Shown: positions 58,046 through 64,000 of the stretch, piece by piece | Numbering within the stretch: the first letter of the stretch is position 1 | Layout of the letters: every line of letters starts with the position of its first letter | Assembly (NCBI RefSeq): GCF_001905885.1 | Contig: NZ_LIYH01000005.1 | Span: 62,001 to 126,000, forward strand | Length of the DNA: 64,000 nt | Source of the DNA: Streptomyces sp. CB03234 | Lineage (GTDB): Bacteria; Actinomycetota; Actinomycetes; Streptomycetales; Streptomycetaceae | Reading direction: 5' to 3' | Position numbers and translations under genes: made by a program | The notes under the pieces: model-generated | The model's database searches: none | Told to the model about the DNA's origin: nothing | Seen by the model: the letters and a program-made list of their open reading frames with translations, nothing else

Positions 58046-58729
58046 TCAGTAGCGCAGCCGGCTGCCGCCGTCCGGCGCGCTCGTGCTCGCCTCGACCAGC
58101 GCGTCCACGACCGCCTCCACGTCCGGCAGCCACGGCGTCGCCGACCCGGCGAGCGGCGCGCGTTCCCAGCGCACCTGCCCCGTTCCGGTGTCCGACGGCG
58201 GCAGCACCAGATAGCCGCCCTCCCCGTGGAACCGCAGGGAGCTGGGCACGCAGTCCTTGACGTACAGCAGCTCGCCGAGCTGTTCGAGGGTGTACGGGGC
58301 CACCAGCAGGGACCACCGGGTGGGCGTCGCCACCACCGGGCCGAGCCGCATCTCCATCCGGTCCAGCACGGTCAGCGCCCGCGCCGCCGCGACGCAGGGC
58401 AGGCTGACCGCGCACGGTGCGCGGCCTCCGGTGGCGAGCACGACCGGGGCGTCCGGGCGGTTGGTCCACCACCAGCGCACCATGCGCTCGTCGGTGGAGG
58501 CCGCGAGCAGGCCGGGGTCGAAGGGGTGTGCGCCGGGTACGACGCACTCGGGGTCGGGACAGGCACAGCCGCGTTCCCGGTCACCGCGGCCCCCGGCCGG
58601 CTTGAGTCCCACGCCGGGGAGTACGGGCCAGTGCCACTCGGTGGCGCACAGGAGCGCCGCATCCAGGTGGGCAGGCCTCCTCTTGCGCCGGAACCGGAGC
58701 CTGCGTCGCCTTCCGAGGATCTCGCGCAT
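58046..58729 (-). CDS. Prim-pol-like protein with degenerate active site
   Basis: A 227-residue protein resembling the bifunctional primase/polymerase fold: AALLCATEWHWPVLPGVGLK, CACPDPECVVPGAHPFDP with a Cys/His cluster, WWTNRPDAPVVLATGGRAPC and FHGEGGYLVLPPSDTGTG. The catalytic DxD expected after the VVLATG strand reads AVSLPC, and the SGGxH motif is replaced by RWSLLVAP, so polymerase activity is unlikely. ATG 58729 follows AAAGGA; ATG 58765 or 58774 upstream is possible. It is divergent from the SpoIIE-type gene, and its role is unknown. Confidence 0.72.
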   Translation of the reverse strand: MREILGRRRRLRFRRKRRPAHLDAALLCATEWHWPVLPGVGLKPAGGRGDRERGCACPDPECVVPGAHPFDPGLLAASTDERMVRWWWTNRPDAPVVLATGGRAPCAVSLPCVAAARALTVLDRMEMRLGPVVATPTRWSLLVAPYTLEQLGELLYVKDCVPSSLRFHGEGGYLVLPPSDTGTGQVRWERAPLAGSATPWLPDVEAVVDALVEASTSAPDGGSRLRY

Positions 58730-59233
58730 GAGCGCTCGTTCCTTTCCGTTGAACGCCGAGGTCATCCACATCACAACAGGTGTGCGTCACTTCACTGTGC
58801 GTACGGGCCGGCCCCTCTTCGCCTGCGGCAAGCAACACCGCGGGGGCCGCCGATCGTGGGCCGGGCCGGGGCCCGGGCCGACTGTCCGTCCATTAAACGC
58901 GTGGCGAGGGGTGGCGCGCCCATGGCGCGCTCTGGCTGTCCCGCTTGTTGCGCTGTTCTCTTTCCCCGCCACTCGGGGATGGGGCGCGGCCTTCGGAGTC
59001 AAGGACGCAAGGGTTCCCCGCCGGGTTCCGGGTTCGCCCCAACTGCCCCCGGCCGACACCGTTTACGTACCCTGCCCGCTCGGAACGACGCCCCCTCGGA
59101 CCGCGCCTGCCGACGCCGCCTTTGGGGGGTGCCCCTTTTCGAACGGGGCTCAGTCGACCGCAAATCCTGTCCATGGGGGGCATTTTTGAGCCAAGTTACG
59201 GCTCACGTAAATACCGCGCGCCCTCCCGTGACA
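58730..59233. other. Divergent intergenic region
   Basis: About 500 bases between the prim-pol-like gene and the SpoIIE-type gene. Both promoters must lie here. Frames present on either strand have poor bias. A stretch near 58760-58800 (CATCCACATCACAACAGGTG) and one near 59140-59215 are relatively A+T-rich. No repeat or clear operator was found. Confidence 0.5.
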
Positions 59234-60748
59234 ATGCTGGACATCCCCTTACTTGTGCGTGTACATGTGGATGCAGTGACAGCGGCGCAGATTGACATGG
59301 GGGTTTGCGATGCTATCCAGCGAAACGCACCCGTCGAAGAGCCGGCTGCCATGAACGCCCCTCACCTGCCGAAAGTGGCTGGAATCGATCCAACCGTTCC
59401 GGCGCCCGCGCACACTGCGGCGCCCCTTCCGGGCCTCCCGACGCCTCCGGTCGCGCCCGGCGCGATGATCCAGGACAAGCTCGCGGGCTGGGTTTCTGAT
59501 CTGACCACGCTGCACGAACTCACCGAACGCCTCACCCGTACGGGCACCCTCGACGACGCCCTCCAGGAGCTGCTGCGCGCCGGCGCCGCGCTCGTCGGCG
59601 CCCGCCGCGGCATGGTGGTCCTCGAACCGGCCGACGGCCTCGGCCCCACCACCACCCTCGGGCTGGGCCTCGCGCACGCCGACCTCGGCACCATCGAGAC
59701 CGTGCCGCGCAGCGCCACCTCCTACGGCCGCATCCTGGAGGACGCCCCCGAGGGGGACCTCAAGGACGGCGTCCTTCCGCCGCCCGGCCCCGTCGCCGTG
59801 CCCGACCTGTTCGCCGACGAGGGCCTCGACCCGCGCCACCGGGAGGTCGCCGCCCGGCTCGGCTACGCCGCCAGTTACGCCGTGCCCCTCGCCACCCGGG
59901 CGGCCGGCCGGCTCGGCGCCGCCGTCTGGCTGTACGACGAGCCCGCCGAACCGACCGAGGGGCGGCGCCACCTCGTCGGCCTCTACGGGCAGTACGCCTC
60001 CGAGCACCTGGCCCGGCTCCTGGAGCTGGAGCGGGGCCGCGCCCGGCTGGCCACCCTCACCGAGGAGCTGCTGCCGAGCCGGCTGCCGCGCGTCCCGGGC
60101 GTCCAGCTCGCCGCCCGGCACCGCACCGGGCCGCGGGGCGGCGGCGACTGGTACGACGCGCTGCCGCTGCCGGAAGGCGCGCTCGGCATGGCGGTCGGGT
60201 CGGTGTCCGGGTCGGGGCCGAGCGCGCTGGCCGCGATGGGGCGGCTGCGGGCCTCCCTGCGGGCGTACGCCGTGATGGAGGGCGAGGACCCCGTCGCCGT
60301 ACTCTCCGACCTGGAGCTGCTGCTGCGGCTCACCGAACCGGCCCGCTCGGCCACCGCGCTCTTCGCGTACGCCGAGCCCGCCCAGAGGAAGGTCGTCCTG
60401 GCCGGGGCCGGGCACACGCCGCCGCTGATCGTGGGCGAGCGGCGCACCGAGTACGTCGAGACGTCGCTGTCGGCGCCGCTGGGGATGCTCGCCTGCTGGG
60501 AGGCGCCGAGCGTGGAGCTCGCCCCCGAGCCCGGAGAAACGGTGCTCCTCTACACGGACGGGCTGCTGCGGCGTACCGGGGACTCCATGGACCGGGCCTT
60601 CGCACGGCTGCACGCGGCCGCGGCGACCGTCTCCAAGGCGGACCGGTCGGATCCGGGCGCGATCGCCGATCACGTCCTGCGGACGGTGCTGCCGGCGGAC
60701 GGGTCGGGGGACGAGGACGTGGTGATGCTGGCCGCGCGCTTCGAGTGA
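59234..60748 (+). CDS. GAF / SpoIIE-type PP2C-family protein
   Basis: A 504-residue cytoplasmic protein. A GAF-like sensor is at about residues 95-280 (LHELTERLTRTGTLDDALQE; ARRGMVVLEPADGLG; LGYAASYAVPLATRAAGRLG). A SpoIIE/PP2C-like domain lies at about 290-504 (GPRGGGDWYDALPLPEGALG; LLLYTDGLLRRTG; DEDVVMLAARF). In active SpoIIE phosphatases the strand after DWYD has a metal-binding Asp (GDVxGxG); here it reads VGSVSGSGPSALAA, with Ser instead. Activity may be altered or lost. ATG 59234 gives the conserved start MLDIPLLVRVHV. It may act on anti-sigma antagonist pathways, like the two RsbW-like genes nearby. Confidence 0.82.
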   Translation: MLDIPLLVRVHVDAVTAAQIDMGVCDAIQRNAPVEEPAAMNAPHLPKVAGIDPTVPAPAHTAAPLPGLPTPPVAPGAMIQDKLAGWVSDLTTLHELTERLTRTGTLDDALQELLRAGAALVGARRGMVVLEPADGLGPTTTLGLGLAHADLGTIETVPRSATSYGRILEDAPEGDLKDGVLPPPGPVAVPDLFADEGLDPRHREVAARLGYAASYAVPLATRAAGRLGAAVWLYDEPAEPTEGRRHLVGLYGQYASEHLARLLELERGRARLATLTEELLPSRLPRVPGVQLAARHRTGPRGGGDWYDALPLPEGALGMAVGSVSGSGPSALAAMGRLRASLRAYAVMEGEDPVAVLSDLELLLRLTEPARSATALFAYAEPAQRKVVLAGAGHTPPLIVGERRTEYVETSLSAPLGMLACWEAPSVELAPEPGETVLLYTDGLLRRTGDSMDRAFARLHAAAATVSKADRSDPGAIADHVLRTVLPADGSGDEDVVMLAARFE

Positions 60749-60827
60749 CGTAAGGCCCTGGGGGCGGCGTCCGCTCGACCGTACGATGGGGCAAGGTCGA
60801 GTGTCGTACTAACCAGGAGGCGGACCC

Positions 60828-62291
60828 GTGGCCGAAGAGCTCACGCCGGCGACCCCGGAAGAGTCTGAAGAGCCCATCAAGCAGCGCAAGAACGGCCTGT
60901 ACCCGGGTGTGTCCGACGAGCTCGCGGAGAACATGAAGTCCGGCTGGGCCGACACCGAGCTGCACGGCCTGGAGCCCATCCCCCAGGCCGCCCACACCGC
61001 CGCCCGCCGCGCCGCGCTGTCCGCGCGCTTCCCCGGCGAGCGGCTCGTCATCCCCTCGGGCAACCTGAAGACCCGGTCCAACGACACGGAGTACGCCTTC
61101 CGGCCGTCGACCGAGTACGCGTACCTCACCGGTGACCACACCCACGACAGCGTCCTGGTGCTGGAGCCGAAGAAGGACGGCGGCCACGAGGCGACGGTCT
61201 ACCTGCTGCCGCGCTCCAACCGGGAGAACGGCGAGTTCTGGCTGGACGGCCAGGGCGAGCTGTGGGTGGGCCGCCGGCACTCCCTCGCCGAGGCGGAGCA
61301 GCTGCTCGGCATCCCGGCCAAGGACGTGCGGGAGCTGGCGAAGCACCTCAGCGAGGCGACCGGCCCGGTGCGCAACGTGCGCGGGCACGACGCGGGGATC
61401 GAGGCGGCCCTGACCGACAAGGTCACCGCCGAGCGCGACGAGGAACTGCGGGTGTACCTCTCCGAGGCGCGCCTGGTGAAGGACGACTTCGAGATCGGCG
61501 AGCTGCAGCGGGCGTGCGACTCGACGGCGCGCGGCTTCGAGGACGTCGTACGCGTCCTCGACAGGGCCGAGGCGACCAGCGAGCGGTACATCGAGGGCAC
61601 CTTCTTCCTGCGGGCCCGCGTCGAGGGCAACGACATCGGCTACGGCTCCATCTGCGCGGCCGGCCCGCACGCCACGACCCTGCACTGGGTGCGCAACGAC
61701 GGCCCGGTGCGCGCGGGCGAGCTGCTGCTGCTGGACGCGGGCGTGGAGACGACGACGCTGTACACGGCGGACGTGACGCGGACCCTGCCCATCAACGGCC
61801 GCTTCACCGACCTCCAGCGCAAGATCTACGACGCCGTGTACGACGCGCAGGAGGCGGGTATCGCGGCGGTGAAGCCGGGTGCCAGGTACCGCGACTTCCA
61901 CGACGCCGCGCAGCGGGTGCTGACCGAGCGGCTGGTCTCATGGGGCCTGCTCGGGGACATGGACGTGGAGAAGGTCCTGGAGCTGGGCCTCCAGCGCCGC
62001 TGGACCCTGCACGGCACCGGTCACATGCTGGGCATGGACGTCCACGACTGCGCGGCCGCGCGGACCGAGACGTACGTGGACGGCGTCCTGGAGCCGGGCA
62101 TGTGCCTGACCGTCGAGCCGGGCCTGTACTTCCAGGCGGACGACCTGACCGTGCCGGAGGAGTACCGCGGCATCGGCGTCCGGATCGAGGACGACATCCT
62201 GGTCACGGAGGACGGCAACCGGAACCTGTCGGCCGCGCTGCCGCGCCGGTCGGACGAGGTCGAGGCGTGGATGGCCGGCCTGAAGGGCTGA
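60828..62291 (+). CDS. pepP: Xaa-Pro aminopeptidase (aminopeptidase P)
   Basis: A 487-residue M24B metallopeptidase that removes the first residue from peptides with Pro in second place. Its N-terminal domain (residues about 30-190) ends before the pita-bread catalytic domain. The metal ligands are visible: two Asp in LLLDAGVETTTLYTADVTRT, His in HGTGHMLGMDVHD, Glu in LTVEPGLYF and Glu in GVRIEDDILVTEDG. GTG 60828 with AGGAGG seven bases upstream decides the start. It is monocistronic with its own terminator and appears in the same neighbourhood in other streptomycetes, from memory. Confidence 0.95.
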   Translation: MAEELTPATPEESEEPIKQRKNGLYPGVSDELAENMKSGWADTELHGLEPIPQAAHTAARRAALSARFPGERLVIPSGNLKTRSNDTEYAFRPSTEYAYLTGDHTHDSVLVLEPKKDGGHEATVYLLPRSNRENGEFWLDGQGELWVGRRHSLAEAEQLLGIPAKDVRELAKHLSEATGPVRNVRGHDAGIEAALTDKVTAERDEELRVYLSEARLVKDDFEIGELQRACDSTARGFEDVVRVLDRAEATSERYIEGTFFLRARVEGNDIGYGSICAAGPHATTLHWVRNDGPVRAGELLLLDAGVETTTLYTADVTRTLPINGRFTDLQRKIYDAVYDAQEAGIAAVKPGARYRDFHDAAQRVLTERLVSWGLLGDMDVEKVLELGLQRRWTLHGTGHMLGMDVHDCAAARTETYVDGVLEPGMCLTVEPGLYFQADDLTVPEEYRGIGVRIEDDILVTEDGNRNLSAALPRRSDEVEAWMAGLKG

Positions 62292-62311
62292 CGCCTGCCG
62301 ATACGGACGCC

Positions 62312-62345
62312 AAGGCCCCTCGCCGGTACGCCGGCGGGGGGCCTT
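62312..62345 (+). terminator. Terminator between pepP and the RsbW-like gene
   Basis: AAGGCCCCTCGCCGG and CCGGCGGGGGGCCTT pair with one G:T wobble around TACG. It lies between convergent stops at 62291 and 62355 and can serve both. Confidence 0.82.
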
Positions 62346-62354
62346 CCCCTTGCG

Positions 62355-62807
62355 TCACGACGCCACGAGCGGAGCGTCCGTACGCCACTTGACGATCTTG
62401 TCGAAGCTCACCACCGCGCCGCCCCGCCCCGATCTGTTCCCGAAGTGGACGTGGTCGGCCAGCTCCTCGATGAGGCGCAGGCCCCGTCCGTTCTCGGCCT
62501 CCGGGGCGGGTCTGCGGACGGTCGTCACGGGGCCCGCGGGGAAACCCGGGCCCGAGTCCGCCACTTCGATGCGGCACTTCTCGCCGTCCAGATACGCGGT
62601 CACCCGGTACTCCGCGGACACGTCCCCGGTCTCTGTCCGTCCGCCGTGCTCCACCGCGTTGGCGCAGGCTTCGGTGAGGGCGAGCGACAGGTCGTAGGAG
62701 ATCTCGGGGTCGACGCCCGCGGTCTCCATGGTGCCGAGGAGGAGGCGACGGGCGAGCGGAACGCTCGCAGCCTCGCGCCGCAAATGGAGAGACCACCAGA
62801 TGCTCAT
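62355..62807 (-). CDS. RsbW-like ATP-binding protein (anti-sigma factor type)
   Basis: A 150-residue GHKL-type ATPase: N-box LSLALTEACANAVEHGGR, G1 box IEVADSGPGFP and G2 box ENGRGLRLIEELADHVHF. It resembles serine kinase/anti-sigma factors of the RsbW group, which control SigF-like sigma factors. It has no linked antagonist gene. ATG 62807 is the start; GGAGG lies upstream on the minus strand. The only other genes nearby with a possible link are the GAF/SpoIIE-type gene and pepP. Confidence 0.87.
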   Translation of the reverse strand: MSIWWSLHLRREAASVPLARRLLLGTMETAGVDPEISYDLSLALTEACANAVEHGGRTETGDVSAEYRVTAYLDGEKCRIEVADSGPGFPAGPVTTVRRPAPEAENGRGLRLIEELADHVHFGNRSGRGGAVVSFDKIVKWRTDAPLVAS

Positions 62808-63041
62808 GCTCCAGCCTCCTGGCTGCGGCTCGACATACCGTTACGTATTGCCCCCACTTGTGAGTCGTAAGCGCCGGGTTGACGCCGCAGCCCCCGTTCG
62901 GCGGATATGCGTAGCCCGGACGCCGGTGTATGTCGGCGTGTGTCGGACCCTGTCGGGGCCTTGCGGACTCCGGTGGCGAAACAGTGACCTTCCGGACCTG
63001 CCGTGTGGACGGGATCGGCGCAGTGCGATGATGGCCCGGCC

Positions 63042-63842
63042 ATGTCTGCCCCTTCCGCTGGTCCGCGGCTGCTGAGGGCCGCGGTGTTCACCGCGGTCTG
63101 CCTCGTGCTGTCCGGACTGGGACATGTCCTCGCGGCCTGCGAGACCGTCCCGTGGTGGACGCTGGCCCTCGGGTTCCTCGGTGTCTTCGCGGTGACCGTG
63201 CCGTTCGCCGGGCGCGAACGGTCGCTTCCGGTGATCGCCACGGCGCTGGCCGGCGGCCAGCTCGCGCTGCACGTTCTGTTCGGGCTCGGGCAGCGGCAGC
63301 ACCTCACCGTGAGCATCGGCGACCAGGCGGACGACGCGCTGATCCGGATGGCTGCCAAACTGGTGTGCGGCGCGGGCGCTGCGTCGCTGAGCCCGGTCGA
63401 CGCGCACCGGATCGTCACCCGTGCCGGACTGGACCCGGCCGCCGCGAGCGCCGGACACGCGGGCCACGCCGGGCATCTCGCCGAGCCCGCCGCCGGGCTG
63501 TGGCCCAGCCTCCCCATGGTCCTCGGGCACCTGCTGGCCGCCCTCGCGACCGGCTGGCTGCTGCGGCGCGGCGATCTCGCGCTGAGCGGGCTGGCCGAGC
63601 TGGGCCGGCGGTCGGCGCAGGGCGCCACCGAGCTCGCCGAAGGAGCGCTCGTACGCTCGCTGCGCGCCGCCCTCCTCCTCGTACGCGCCCTGCTGGCCGG
63701 GCTGCCCGCGCTGCCCTCGGGCGGGCCCGGGCCGGCGCGTACCGATGACGACCCTCCGTCGCCCACCACGGTGGACGCACTCCAGCACACGGTGATCAGG
63801 CGGGGCCCGCCGGCCGTATCCCTCTGCGTGCTCGCAGCCTGA
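63042..63842 (+). CDS. Integral membrane protein before a YcnI-like gene
   Basis: A 266-residue protein with about five helices (LLRAAVFTAVCLVLSGLGHV; TLALGFLGVFAVTVPFAGRE; PVIATALAGGQLALHVLFGL; LPMVLGHLLAALATGWLLRR; SLRAALLLVRALLAGLPALP). A His-rich loop (GHAGHAGHLAEP) near residue 145 could bind a metal such as copper. It directly precedes a YcnI/DUF1775-type gene, a family tied to copper handling, which supports that idea but does not prove it. ATG 63042 is the start; the N-terminal Arg sets an inside orientation. Confidence 0.78.
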   Translation: MSAPSAGPRLLRAAVFTAVCLVLSGLGHVLAACETVPWWTLALGFLGVFAVTVPFAGRERSLPVIATALAGGQLALHVLFGLGQRQHLTVSIGDQADDALIRMAAKLVCGAGAASLSPVDAHRIVTRAGLDPAAASAGHAGHAGHLAEPAAGLWPSLPMVLGHLLAALATGWLLRRGDLALSGLAELGRRSAQGATELAEGALVRSLRAALLLVRALLAGLPALPSGGPGPARTDDDPPSPTTVDALQHTVIRRGPPAVSLCVLAA

Positions 63843-63930
63843 CACGGCCCGCTCGACAGGAGTGGCGCCGTGATGCGCCCCTGCGCATACGTTCGTTCAC
63901 TTTCCTGCGCTTTGTGGAGTGTGTTCCGTC

Positions 63931-64000
63931 ATGAACGTTTCTTCCCGTATCGCCCTGGCCGGCGGCGTCGCCGTCTCCTCCGTCGTCCTGCTCTCCGGTA
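63931..64000 (+). CDS. Start of a YcnI/DUF1775-like secreted protein (partial)
   Basis: Only 23 codons are present: MNVSSRIALAGGVAVSSVVL LSG, a signal peptide. In streptomycetes the membrane gene upstream is normally followed by a YcnI-family (DUF1775) copper-binding exported protein, so that identity is likely, but the mature domain lies outside the window. The start ATG 63931 has GGAG at 63916-63919, 11 bases upstream. Confidence 0.55.
   Translation, partial: MNVSSRIALAGGVAVSSVVLLSG

Overview
The window is chromosomal DNA of a Streptomyces species or a very close actinobacterial relative. The evidence is very high G+C, coding frames with almost only G or C in the third codon position, many GTG starts, and family hallmarks: paired SigF/SigN-type sigma factors, an ECF42 sigma factor with its YCII partner, SigE-family ECF, DUF5926/SEC-C, LAXTG surface anchoring, an SSI-type inhibitor and RsbW-like ATPases. 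The order upp - (deaminase-associated protein) - tadA - tRNA-Ser - sigF - sigN ... pepP matches what I remember of the S. coelicolor core chromosome; this is recall, not a search.

Layout. 1-3500 is an insertion hot spot: an intact tRNA-Ser(GGA) whose 3' end recurs as a 71-bp direct repeat about 2 kb downstream, with a frameshifted ATPase/nuclease-like gene between the copies, then a VapBC-type toxin-antitoxin pair and a MazF-like relic. 3.5-7.3 kb holds a two-gene unit: a membrane-anchored solute-binding-like receptor and a large P-loop NTPase, with no permease. 7.4-9.2 kb has a broken TPR gene and a LAXTG-anchored coiled-coil surface protein. 9.4-12.2 kb is the YCII/ECF42/proline iminopeptidase group behind a matching ECF42-type promoter. 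12.2-22.2 kb is mostly conserved core: HhH-GPD protein, secreted M28 peptidase, LytR_C protein, upp, tadA, tRNA-Ser(CGA), Dabb protein, sigF, sigN, a lipoprotein. 22.3-29.4 kb holds two drug-efflux units, each an MFS pump with its regulator (MarR, TetR); the first pump and the YceI protein after it both carry carboxypeptidase-regulatory-like domains. An orphan OmpR-type regulator follows.

29.4-31.9 kb has an amidohydrolase, a DUF2797 protein and a secreted protein. 32.4-35.8 kb is a dead integrative element at the 3' end of tRNA-Arg(ACG): 58-bp att repeats flank an integrase pseudogene, a truncated TPR regulator and other debris. 36-43.5 kb has tRNA-Ser(GCT), an SSI-like secreted protein, a large PAS/ATPase-like/receiver protein with a degenerate kinase core, a 0.6-kb tract of short tandem repeats, an acyl-CoA ligase and a SigE-family sigma factor. 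43.6-46.1 kb is a translationally coupled trio ordered like chsH2-chsH1-ltp2 of the mycobacterial steroid side-chain (igr) operon.

46.2-52.3 kb is accessory: a small secreted protein, a prim-pol protein, a LysE exporter, a membrane-protein/winged-helix pair behind a perfect 17-bp-arm palindrome, a VOC relic, a PA14/FnIII secreted protein and tRNA-Ser(TGA). 52.3-64 kb returns to conserved genes: HtrA-like protease, glycerophosphodiesterase, two RsbW-like ATPases, SEC-C/DUF5926, a second prim-pol-like protein, a GAF/SpoIIE-type protein, pepP, a membrane protein and the start of a YcnI-like gene.

All four serine tRNA isoacceptors (GGA, CGA, GCT, TGA) lie within about 52 kb, and two tRNA genes in the window (Ser-GGA, Arg-ACG) have served as integration sites for elements that are now decayed.
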